64,000 nt of DNA, from the NCBI RefSeq assembly GCF_002911015.1, contig NZ_KZ626869.1:27131-91130 (forward strand), given 5' to 3'. Shown here piece by piece: positions 31,938 to 38,891 of this stretch (position 1 is its first letter; every line of letters begins with the position of its first letter). Under the pieces are notes generated by a model, which made no database searches, was not told where the DNA came from, and saw only the letters and a program-made list of their open reading frames with translations. The position numbers were made by a program, and so were the translations under genes. This stretch comes from Streptomyces populi. GTDB taxonomy: Bacteria; Actinomycetota; Actinomycetes; Streptomycetales; Streptomycetaceae.

Positions 31938-33185
31938 TCAGCGAGCCGGGGCACGCGCCAGGCCCAGCCGGGCGGCCCTGGTCGTGAGGTAGCGCTGCTC
32001 GGGGATGCTGGTGGTGAGGGCTGCCGCCTCGCGGTAGTGGTACAGGGCCCGCACCGGGTCTCCGGCCATCTCCAGCAGGTGGGCCCGCACCGCGTGCGTC
32101 CGGTGATGACCCTCGAGGGGGCTGCGGTCCCGCGCGTCGAGCCGGTCGAGCAGCGCCAGGGCGGCGGCCGGACCGTCGACCATCGCGAGGGCGACCGCCC
32201 GGTTGAGGGTGACCAGCGGACTGGCCGTCACGTGCTCGAGCAGCTCGTACAGGCCGTGGATCTGCGGCCAGTCGGTGTCCTCGGCACGGGCCGCGCCGTC
32301 GTGGACGGCCGCGATGGCGGCCTGCAACCGGTATTCGCCGGGAGGTCCCCTGTGGGCGAACGTGCCGTTGAGGAGCGTGGCGCCTTCCCGGATCAGGCGG
32401 CGGTTCCAGCGCGTGCGGTCCTGCTCGGCCAGGGGGATCAGCTCACCGTGCGGGCCGGTGCGTGCGGGCCGGCGGGCCTCGGTCAGCAGCATCAGGGCCA
32501 GCAGACCGGCCACCTCGCCCTCGGCCGGCAGGATCCGGTGCAGTTGACGGGCCAGCCGGACGGCCTCTCCCGACAGGTCCGCGCGGTGCAGCAGCGGACC
32601 CGCGGAGGCGGTGTAGCCCTCGTTGAACAGCAGGTACAGCACGTGCAGTACGGAGCGAAGCCGCGCCGACCGGTCCGGTGCGCCCGGCACCGGCACCTCG
32701 AACACCACCGACGACGCCTTCAGGCGCTGCTTGGCCCGGCTGATGCGCTGCGCCATCGTCGCCTCGGGCACCAGGTAGGCGGCCGCGATCTCGGCGGTCG
32801 TCAGTCCGCCGACCGCCCGCAGGGTCAGGGCGATCGCAGAGGCGGGTGTGAGTGCGGGATGGCAGCACATGAACAGCAGCGCCAGGGTGTCGTCGCCGGC
32901 CGGCCCCTCGGCCGGGGCCGGCTCCCGTGCCACTCGTTCCTCGCGCTGCCGTCGCGCCGCCTCGCTGCGCACCTGGTCCGTGTGGCGGCGCGTGGCGGTC
33001 AGCAGCAGCCAGCCGCGCGGATTCTCCGGTATCCCGTGGACGGGCCAGTGCCGGGCGGCGGCGATCAGCGCTTCCTGTACCGCGTCCTCACACGCGTCGA
33101 AGTCCCCCTGCCGCCGGGCGAGCAGGCCGAGGACCTGCGGCGCCAGCGAGCGCAGCAGGTCCTCGACACCGGGTCCGCCGGTCAC
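31938..33185 (-). CDS. ECF42-type RNA polymerase sigma factor
   Basis: A 415-residue extracytoplasmic-function sigma factor, much longer than the usual 180-200. The N-terminal part has region 2 (DFDACEDAVQEALIAAARHW) and region 4 (GGLTTAEIAAAYLVPEATMA, then RISRAKQRLKAS). A C-terminal SnoaL-free, TPR-like extension of about 200 residues (LLFNEGYTASAG, YRLQAAIAAVHDGA, LTTSIPEQRYLTTRAARL) is the hallmark of the ECF42 group, where it is needed for activity. These sigma factors have no anti-sigma factor and are encoded with a DGPF/YCII protein, as here: the GTG start overlaps the stop of the DGPF gene. Its targets are normally the promoter of its own operon. Confidence 0.92.
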   Translation of the reverse strand: MTGGPGVEDLLRSLAPQVLGLLARRQGDFDACEDAVQEALIAAARHWPVHGIPENPRGWLLLTATRRHTDQVRSEAARRQREERVAREPAPAEGPAGDDTLALLFMCCHPALTPASAIALTLRAVGGLTTAEIAAAYLVPEATMAQRISRAKQRLKASSVVFEVPVPGAPDRSARLRSVLHVLYLLFNEGYTASAGPLLHRADLSGEAVRLARQLHRILPAEGEVAGLLALMLLTEARRPARTGPHGELIPLAEQDRTRWNRRLIREGATLLNGTFAHRGPPGEYRLQAAIAAVHDGAARAEDTDWPQIHGLYELLEHVTASPLVTLNRAVALAMVDGPAAALALLDRLDARDRSPLEGHHRTHAVRAHLLEMAGDPVRALYHYREAAALTTSIPEQRYLTTRAARLGLARAPAR

Positions 33186-33583
33186 AGGTCGAAGGCGACG
33201 GCGTCCATCACCCGGCGCACCTCGACCGGTTGCCGCGTCGGAACGCCGCCGGGGCCGGGCACCGCCGAGATCCGGGCCGCGATCTCCAGGGCGCGGGCCT
33301 CGGACTCCACGTCGACGACGTTGAACCCGGCCAGCACTTCCTTGGACTCCGGGAACGGCCCGTCGGTCACCACGGGTGCGGCAGCGCCGTCCGAGCGCAC
33401 GATCCTGGCCAGCCGCGGGTCGGCCAGCCCCGTGAACTGCACCATCTCGCCACTCGCGACCAACTCCTCGGTCAGCGCCGCGTAGTAGTCGAAGTGCGCC
33501 GCGATGTCCCCGGGGGCCCACTCGTCCATGGGCTGCTCGAACTCTCCACCGTCGTGGTTGACCATCAGCAGGAACTTCGGCAC
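33182..33583 (-). CDS. DGPF/YCII-family partner of ECF42 sigma
   Basis: A 133-residue YCII-related protein with the diagnostic TDGPFPESKEVLAGFNVVD block and N-terminal KFLLMVNHDG. DGPF proteins of this type accompany ECF42 sigma factors; they have a ferredoxin-like fold and a possible enzymatic or sensing role that is not settled. GTG 33583 has AAGGAG at ideal spacing and starts the PKFLLMV segment typical of the family. The stop overlaps the sigma start by 4 bases, giving coupled translation. Confidence 0.92.
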   Translation of the reverse strand: MPKFLLMVNHDGGEFEQPMDEWAPGDIAAHFDYYAALTEELVASGEMVQFTGLADPRLARIVRSDGAAAPVVTDGPFPESKEVLAGFNVVDVESEARALEIAARISAVPGPGGVPTRQPVEVRRVMDAVAFDL

Positions 33584-33687
33584 GTGAACTCCTTGATCGT
33601 CGGCGCGCCCAGTGTGACGCACTCGCCCTATGAACGGAGTCGCCGAGCCGCTCTCTACATCGCCCGGAAAAATGTCCCGGACCGATG

Positions 33688-34056
33688 TCACCGGGCCGGG
33701 ATCGGCTGGGTGAGGTTCACCGGGTTGCCGTCGGGGTCCTTGATGTGGGCGACGCGTTGCCCCCAGGCCATGTCGTTGGGGCCGCCGTGGACCGAGCCGC
33801 CCAGCGCCGCCACCCGGCCGAGCGTCTCGTCGACGTCGTCGACACCGATGCTGAGCACGATCCGCGGTGCCGCCCCCGTCTCCGCCTCCGCCTTGGCCAC
33901 CAGCCCGAGGTCGGTGTCGCCGATGCGCAGGCCGCGGTAGAAGACCGGGCCTTCCGCCGGTACCCGGAAGATCTCCTCGGCGCCGAACAATTGCGTGTAG
34001 AAGCCGAGCAGGACGTCCTGGTCGGCAGTGATGATCACTGGCTGGATGGTGGACAT
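33688..34056 (-). CDS. VOC (glyoxalase/bleomycin-resistance) family protein
   Basis: A 122-residue vicinal-oxygen-chelate fold protein with two beta-alpha-beta-beta-beta halves: IITADQDVLLGFYTQLFG at the start and HIKDPDGNPVNLTQP at the end, the latter carrying the typical metal or substrate position. Members include glyoxalases, dioxygenases and antibiotic-binding proteins, and short single-domain forms like this usually remain unassigned. ATG 34056 has AGGAG upstream. It is transcribed toward the ECF42 pair, but a 100-base gap separates them, so linkage is uncertain. Confidence 0.88.
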   Translation of the reverse strand: MSTIQPVIITADQDVLLGFYTQLFGAEEIFRVPAEGPVFYRGLRIGDTDLGLVAKAEAETGAAPRIVLSIGVDDVDETLGRVAALGGSVHGGPNDMAWGQRVAHIKDPDGNPVNLTQPIPAR

Positions 34057-34204
34057 GGCTCTCCTGTCGGGAACGGTCGTGTCACCGGGTAGACCGTCGG
34101 AGAACGGTGAACTCATCGGCGGAACCACTTCCGCCGGACGATCCACGGCACGGGCTGCCGTCCACGACCGGCACGAGCCCCGGGAAAGAGGTCGTGCCCC
34201 CGCC

Positions 34205-34254
34205 GTGGAAGTGCCCTCCTGGTCCGGGATCCCGGACCAGGAGGGCACTTCCAC
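34205..34254. terminator. 50-bp perfect palindrome, terminator
   Basis: A 25-base arm beginning GTGGAAGTGCCCTCCTGG is followed directly by its exact complement. It lies 42 bases after the stop of the CU044_5270 gene on the minus strand and should form a very strong terminator hairpin. Confidence 0.8.
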
Positions 34255-34296
34255 GCTTCCGTACCGACGACGACCGCACCCGAACGGGACAGCGGG

Positions 34297-35271
34297 CTAC
34301 GGGCGCTGCTTCATCCGGTCGACGATCGCCCAGTCCACCACGTGTGACAGCTGGATGTACGTCTTGTCGCCGGACGCCGAGGTCCGTTCGTCGCGGAAGC
34401 CCAGGAATTCATAGGACTTCGGGTCGAAGATGAGGTACTTGCCCTTACCGAACGGGCTCTTGGGGCAGGAGATCCCCACCCCGGTCCGCCCGGCGGAGTC
34501 CTTCACTCCCGGGACCGCCTCGACACCGGGCACCAGGGCCAGCGCCTTGTACGCGGCGGGACGCAGCCCCTCAGGCAGCACCGGCCACTTCAGGAGCTCA
34601 CCGAGCATGAAGTAGGCGTCGAACCAGTCCTGCGCGGTGAAGTCGCTCGTCGACCTGCTGGACGATCCGACGTCGGTGATGACCGGAATGAGTTTCTCCG
34701 GGTCGGTGGGCAACTCCTTCAGCTCGCTCCACTTCCGGGGCGGCCACACGCCCTCGCCCTTCTTCATGGGCGCTTCCCAGATCACCCGGCCGAGTTCCAT
34801 GGTCAAGGAGCGCTTGGAGCCGTCCACCGAGTCCCAGTTCACGTCCTCGTAGGTCTTGACCGCGCCGGTCCCGCGTTCCGTCTCCTTGATGATCCGCTTC
34901 GAGTAGATGAACTGGTCGTCGCGCGGTGCCACGGGCCTCTCGTTCCTGCCCGTCCGCGCCGCCGCCCCGTTCAGCACGGTCACGGCGCTGACGTTGCCCA
35001 TCCTCGGGCTCGCCGTGCCCGGTGCGCGGCCGGAACGGCCTCCTCCGTCGCCGCCCTCGGTGACCAGTACCGCCGTTCCGGTGACCGCCACGGCGACCAC
35101 CGCGGCGGTCGCGAGCCGGAGCACGTGGCGACGGCCGGGCGCCGCGTCGGAGTGCCGCTGCGCGCGCGCAATCGTGTTGAGCAGCCGGTGGCGGGCCTCC
35201 GCCCGGGCCGGGTCGGTGAGCGGGGCGGCGTCCGCGTCCCAGTCCCGCAGAAGTTCGAGTTCGTCAGTCAT
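34297..35271 (-). CDS. CU044_5270 family protein, likely membrane partner of the ECF sigma
   Basis: A 324-residue protein with a short cytosolic N-terminus (DELELLRDWDADAAPLTDPA), one membrane segment (LATAAVVAVAVTGTAVLV) and an extracytoplasmic domain of about 240 residues. This is the CU044_5270 family, which in actinobacteria is encoded just after an ECF sigma gene. It overlaps the sigma gene by 8 bases. The topology resembles an anti-sigma factor, but no zinc-binding HxxxCxxC motif is present and the cytosolic part is very short, so anti-sigma activity is only inferred. ATG 35271 starts the canonical MTDELELLR sequence. Confidence 0.85.
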   Translation of the reverse strand: MTDELELLRDWDADAAPLTDPARAEARHRLLNTIARAQRHSDAAPGRRHVLRLATAAVVAVAVTGTAVLVTEGGDGGGRSGRAPGTASPRMGNVSAVTVLNGAAARTGRNERPVAPRDDQFIYSKRIIKETERGTGAVKTYEDVNWDSVDGSKRSLTMELGRVIWEAPMKKGEGVWPPRKWSELKELPTDPEKLIPVITDVGSSSRSTSDFTAQDWFDAYFMLGELLKWPVLPEGLRPAAYKALALVPGVEAVPGVKDSAGRTGVGISCPKSPFGKGKYLIFDPKSYEFLGFRDERTSASGDKTYIQLSHVVDWAIVDRMKQRP

Positions 35272-35881
35272 GGCCGGGTACCTCTCGCAGTGTCGTGGGA
35301 TCGGATCCGCCCAACGCTTCGCGCAACTTGCCTCGCGCCCGGTGCAACCGTGATCTGACCGTGCCGACGGGGACGCCGAGGGCCTGGGCCACCTCCTCGT
35401 AGCCGAGACCGCCCCACGCCACCAGCAGCAGCACGTCCCGGTGCCGTGCGGACAGTGCGGCCAGTCCCGCCGCCAGCTCGCGGCGTACGGCCTGTGCCCC
35501 CACCCGGGCCGCGGCACGGTCGGCCAGCGGCTCCTCGTGATCGGCCGGAGCCGGGATGCGGGCCATGGCCCTGAAACGGCGCCCTTCGGCCCGCCGGTGC
35601 CGGCCGACCAGATTGGTCGCTATGCCGAACAGCCAGGGCCGGGCGCCGTCACCCGTGGCCCGCGAGGGGTCGTACCGGTGCCGCTGCTGAAAAGCGGTGG
35701 TGAAGGTCTCCGCCATGAGGTCGTCGGCCGGCTCGCCACCGAGCCTGCGGGCCAGATAGCGGTGCACCTCATCCGCGTACCGGTCGAAGAGCACGGCGAA
35801 CGCTTCGGGTGCGTCCCGGGACCGCGCAATCACCGAGGCATCGCTCTCCGCCCCCGTGCGGACGCCTGGTTCGACGGTCAT
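35264..35881 (-). CDS. ECF RNA polymerase sigma factor
   Basis: A 205-residue sigma-70 family factor with region 2 (FAVLFDRYADEVHRYLARRL, then AETFTTAFQQRHRYDP and RPWLFGIATNLVGRHRR) and region 4 (LSARHRDVLLLVAWGGLGYE, then EVAQALGVPVGTVRSRLHRAR). Length and domains are normal for an ECF factor. The partner membrane protein starts inside its last codons, so stoichiometric co-expression is expected. ATG 35881 has GAGAGGAG upstream. Target promoters and signal are unknown. Confidence 0.95.
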   Translation of the reverse strand: MTVEPGVRTGAESDASVIARSRDAPEAFAVLFDRYADEVHRYLARRLGGEPADDLMAETFTTAFQQRHRYDPSRATGDGARPWLFGIATNLVGRHRRAEGRRFRAMARIPAPADHEEPLADRAAARVGAQAVRRELAAGLAALSARHRDVLLLVAWGGLGYEEVAQALGVPVGTVRSRLHRARGKLREALGGSDPTTLREVPGHD

Positions 35882-36029
35882 CGGGGCTCCTCTCGTTCAA
35901 GGGAACATGCTTCGAAGGCTTGGGCTTTCACTCCTCCTTCGCCGCTCGCCCCCGGTGAGTTCCCTCGGCCCCCTCGTCGCCGGAACGTGCCCGGCCGCAG
36001 GGCTCCGGCGGACCGGGCCGTGGTCGGTG

Positions 36030-36419
36030 TCAGGACGGGGTGACCGCCCGCATGACGGCGTGCCAGGGAGTGGCGTCGAAGATGAGGCGGATGGTGTCGA
36101 TCCGGCCGTCGGTGAGGTGAAAGTGCTCGGCCGTGCGCTGGGTCCCGACGGCCGGGACCGAGGTGTGGACGTCGTAGAGCAGGGTGGCCTCGCTCTCGCC
36201 GTACAGTTCGCTGACCAGATCGACGCCGCTCACGATCCCCAGGAAGGCGTCCAGCCCGCCGAGATGGCCGTGCGGGCTGTCGGAGGTCAGCAAGGGGCTC
36301 TGGAAGCGGAAGGGCTCGGCGAGGGTTCGAACGGCGGCGGGGACGTCGCCGCGGAACCGGGCCTGGTGGTAGGCGCGGACGGCGGCGCGTGTCGTGGTCG
36401 AGGTCGTGGTCCTCGTCAT
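36030..36419 (-). CDS. SnoaL-like/NTF2-fold protein
   Basis: A 129-residue nuclear-transport-factor-2 fold protein (YHQARFRGDVPAAVRTLAEP, FRFQSPLL, LDAFLGIVSGVD, HFHLTDGRIDTIRLIFDATP). Such small proteins are isomerases, cyclases or ligand carriers; no specific active-site pattern allows a choice. Its ATG overlaps the MarR stop (ATGA), so the two form an operon, and the protein probably acts on or binds the compound sensed by that MarR. Confidence 0.8.
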   Translation of the reverse strand: MTRTTTSTTTRAAVRAYHQARFRGDVPAAVRTLAEPFRFQSPLLTSDSPHGHLGGLDAFLGIVSGVDLVSELYGESEATLLYDVHTSVPAVGTQRTAEHFHLTDGRIDTIRLIFDATPWHAVMRAVTPS

Positions 36420-36988
36420 GCGGGGGTGATCCCTTCGGCTGCGGCGAGGTGGGCGGCGATGCGCTGCTGGTTCTGCACGAGGCGCAGGCACAGGTGGCGG
36501 AGCTGGTGGAGTTCGGTGTCGGTGAATCCGTGGAACAGCGCCGCCATCGCCCTTTGCGTCGGCGCCCGGAACTCCTCCAGCCACGTCAGACCGGCCGGGG
36601 TGATGCGGGCGAGGACGGACCGGCGGTCCGCGGGGTCGGGGTCGCGTCGTACGAGTCCCTGGCTTTCGAGCGTGTCGACCAGGCCGGTGGCGTTGCGGGC
36701 CGTCATGCCCGCGGAGCGCGCGAGGTCGCCGAGGTGCGCGCCGGCCTCCCCGAGGGTGCGCAGCCGGATCAGGACGTCGACGGCTCCGGCGCTGAGGCCA
36801 CGGCCTTCCGAGCCGTGTGCGCGAAGCCGTTCGACGGACCTGTGCGCGGCACGCGCGGCGGCCGCCGCCTCCAGGCGGAGGATGTCGTCCCCTGCCGCGA
36901 ACTCGGCCATCGACGCGCGGACTTGGGGGTCGTGGAGCAGCCCGTCCGCGTCACGGGCGAGCTCGTCCGAATTAGTTACGTGCTTCAT
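36416..36988 (-). CDS. MarR family regulator, probably leaderless
   Basis: A 190-residue winged-helix regulator: the core is GAVDVLIRLRTLGEAGAHLG, DLARSAGMTARNATGLVDTL, and the wing DPDPADRRSVLARITPAGL. It is longer than the usual 140-160 because of an N-terminal extension of about 40 residues (KHVTNSDELARDADGLLHD). A TTGACT -35 and TAGTAC -10 with 18-base spacing place the transcription start at the A of the ATG, so the mRNA is probably leaderless. An inverted repeat lies between the two promoter elements, ideal for autorepression. Confidence 0.92.
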   Translation of the reverse strand: MKHVTNSDELARDADGLLHDPQVRASMAEFAAGDDILRLEAAAAARAAHRSVERLRAHGSEGRGLSAGAVDVLIRLRTLGEAGAHLGDLARSAGMTARNATGLVDTLESQGLVRRDPDPADRRSVLARITPAGLTWLEEFRAPTQRAMAALFHGFTDTELHQLRHLCLRLVQNQQRIAAHLAAAEGITPA

Positions 36989-36994
36989 AATGAA

Positions 36995-37024
36995 GTACTA
37001 CCGAACCTTGTCAGGTTCAGTCAA
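36995..37024 (-). promoter_or_regulatory. Promoter and operator of the MarR-SnoaL operon
   Basis: Minus-strand -35 TTGACT (37019-37024) and -10 TAGTAC (36995-37000), spacer 18. The spacer contains GAACCTTGTCAGGTTC (37003-37018 on the plus strand), 6-bp arms with a 4-base centre. A bound MarR dimer would block RNA polymerase. Confidence 0.75.
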
Positions 37025-37079
37025 GGCGGGGACTTTCCGGGGCTCCGGCGGCCCGCCGCACGACGGCAGGGATGCGCCG

Positions 37080-37862
37080 TCACGCCGCCCGGTCCTCGAT
37101 CCAGGCCACCACGCGGCCCCGCGCGTGGGCGTCGAGGGCCTGCTCATGGGGCTGTGCGCGCTCGAACCGGTGGAAGTACGCGCCGCGCACACCGGCCAGC
37201 TCGGAGTCGAGGGCCACCCGAAGGACCGCCAGTGCCCCGTCGTCGAGCGTCGAGACGACGGGGAATCCTCCCTCGAGGACCATGGGGGTGGGCATCTCCC
37301 GTGCCGGGTGGACGACGTTCACCGGAACACCGCCCCGCGCCAGCTCGATCGCGGACATCACCAGCGCGACCTTGCTGCGGCAGTAGGCCTGGATCCCGGC
37401 GTAGTCGCGCTCGTGGTTCAGATCGTCCAGGTCGAGCGGCAACTGCCCCATGCTGCCCACCTGCACGATCCGCCCCGCGGGGGTCAGCGCGCCGGACAGC
37501 TCCCGGGCGATCAGGTGCGGCGTGATCGCGTTCACCGCCATCCGCAGCTCGACCCCCGCGGCATTGGTCTCCCTGAGGGTGGGGTCGGCTCCGCCGCCGA
37601 CCGCGGCGTTGTTCACCACGAGGTCCAACCGGCCCTCCCCGGCGACGGTGCGGCACATCCGCCGGACCGCCACGTGGTCGGACAGGTCACACTCGACGAC
37701 CAGCGGCTCGGGCGCCCCCATCACCCCCGCGGCCGCCACCACGTCGTGCGCTCGCGCCGCGGTGCGCACGGGCAGCACCAGCCTCCAGCCACGCCGCGCC
37801 AGGTCCAGCGCGATCTCGCGCCCGAGCCCGGAGGCGGCGCCTGTCACCAAAGCAGTATTCAT
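37080..37862 (-). CDS. Short-chain dehydrogenase/reductase
   Basis: A 260-residue NAD(P)-dependent oxidoreductase with the Rossmann motif TGAASGLGREIA, VVNNAAVG (the NNAG region), the catalytic Ser in QVGSMGQ and the YxxxK pair in YCRSKVAL. Relative to the usual YxASKxA it reads YCRSKVA, with Tyr and Lys kept. Substrate unknown. The ATG at 37862 has no leader: TTGAGC and TAGTGT with 16-base spacing place the start point at or one base before the ATG. It is divergent from a MarR gene and shares a symmetrical operator with it, so it is the likely target. Confidence 0.92.
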   Translation of the reverse strand: MNTALVTGAASGLGREIALDLARRGWRLVLPVRTAARAHDVVAAAGVMGAPEPLVVECDLSDHVAVRRMCRTVAGEGRLDLVVNNAAVGGGADPTLRETNAAGVELRMAVNAITPHLIARELSGALTPAGRIVQVGSMGQLPLDLDDLNHERDYAGIQAYCRSKVALVMSAIELARGGVPVNVVHPAREMPTPMVLEGGFPVVSTLDDGALAVLRVALDSELAGVRGAYFHRFERAQPHEQALDAHARGRVVAWIEDRAA

Positions 37863-37863
37863 A

Positions 37864-37899
37864 CCTTGAACACTATCAAGAGCTTGATGTCGCTCAAGG
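37864..37899. promoter_or_regulatory. Nested symmetrical operator between SDR and MarR genes
   Basis: CCTTGA, 5 bases, ATCAAG, AG, CTTGAT, 5 bases, TCAAGG: a 36-bp element in which both the inner and outer 6-bp arms are exactly complementary about the same centre. It covers the SDR promoter (-10 at 37870-37875, -35 at 37892-37897). Two MarR dimers could bind it. Confidence 0.75.
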
Positions 37900-37915
37900 G
37901 CCGTAAGCTGAGCAC

Positions 37916-38350
37916 ATGGCACTGACGGTGGGCGAACGGCTCGGGTACGACATCAAGGCCACGGAGATCGCGTTCATGACGGCGAAGACCGAGGCCCTGC
38001 GGTCAATGGGCCTCACGGTGGCCCAGTACGCCGCCCTGTTGGCACTTCGCGACAACCCCGGGATCAGCGGTGCGGGCATCGCCAGGGCGTGCCTGGTCAC
38101 CCCTCAGGCGTCGGCGGCCACGCTGAAGACCCTGGAGGCCAAAGGCCTGGTCGTACGCGAGCAGGACGACTGGAACCGCAACAGCCGGCCCAACCGGCTC
38201 TCCGACGAGGGACAGCGCCTGATCGGCCTCGCGGACTCCGCCGCCGGCGCGGTCGAACAGCGCATGTACGACGCCCTCGCCCCGGCGGACCGCGACACGC
38301 TGCGACGCCTCCTCGGCCAGTGCCGCGCCGCGATCGCGGCGAACCCCTGA
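37916..38350 (+). CDS. MarR family regulator
   Basis: A 144-residue MarR protein with LTVAQYAALLALRDNPGISG, GIARACLVTPQASAATLKTL (recognition helix) and the wing DDWNRNSRPNRLSDEGQ. Divergent from the SDR gene with a 36-bp symmetrical element between them, so it most likely represses the SDR gene and itself. The wing has an unusual NRNSRPNR in place of the common D-x-R-D/S-x-R. The ligand is unknown. Confidence 0.92.
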   Translation: MALTVGERLGYDIKATEIAFMTAKTEALRSMGLTVAQYAALLALRDNPGISGAGIARACLVTPQASAATLKTLEAKGLVVREQDDWNRNSRPNRLSDEGQRLIGLADSAAGAVEQRMYDALAPADRDTLRRLLGQCRAAIAANP

Positions 38351-38416
38351 CCAGGTGACCTCACCGCACGGGGGAGGATGGGCAGGGAACGACGGAACGC
38401 GAGGTCAGGAGCCTTC

Positions 38417-38755
38417 ATGGTGAAGCGGGTCCACCGACCCCGTGAGGACGCGGAGTTCGACTTCGTCCTCAGGATGAGCGCGGTCCCGGTCCTCGCGTAC
38501 TTCACCGGGACCTGGCCCAAGGCCGTCGAGCCCTGCCGGGCGATGGACCTCGTCGTGGGCGCCGTCGCCGACGAGTACGCCGGCCGCCTGACGGCCGTCC
38601 GCACCGACATCACGCGCTGTCCGGACACGACCAAGCTCTACGGGATCACCGGAGCCCCGTCCTGCGTCCTGCTGAAGGACGGAGAGGCGGTGGCACACAC
38701 CACGGGGCCCATGACCACCGCCGAGGTACGGAAGCTGCTGGACGACCACCTCTGA
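38417..38755 (+). CDS. Thioredoxin-like protein with altered active site
   Basis: A 112-residue thioredoxin-fold protein: VPVLAYFTGTWPKAVEPCRA, then DITRCPDTTKLYGITGAPSC with the cis-Pro loop (APS), and VLLKDGEAVAHTTGPMT. The usual WCGPC active site reads W-P-K-A-V-E-P-C, so the nucleophilic first Cys is missing while the second remains. It cannot act as a normal disulfide reductase; a monothiol, chaperone or ligand-binding role is possible. Cys near 75 and 87 offer no CxxC pair. ATG 38417 has AGGAG upstream. Confidence 0.8.
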   Translation: MVKRVHRPREDAEFDFVLRMSAVPVLAYFTGTWPKAVEPCRAMDLVVGAVADEYAGRLTAVRTDITRCPDTTKLYGITGAPSCVLLKDGEAVAHTTGPMTTAEVRKLLDDHL

Positions 38756-38891
38756 GCGGCCGGACGGAGCGGCGATGCAGGGGCTCCCCTACCGACTGCG
38801 GCAGATCTCCGGGGCGGAATCGATGACGGCATCGGGAAACGGACCGGGCACGCATGCCGCGAGGAGGCCTGTCTCGGTGCGCGCGGCCAGG

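Noticed and set aside
34297..35271. Zinc-binding anti-sigma factor assignment
   Set aside because: The protein follows a sigma gene and spans the membrane, but no HxxxCxxC motif is present; kept as CU044_5270 family.
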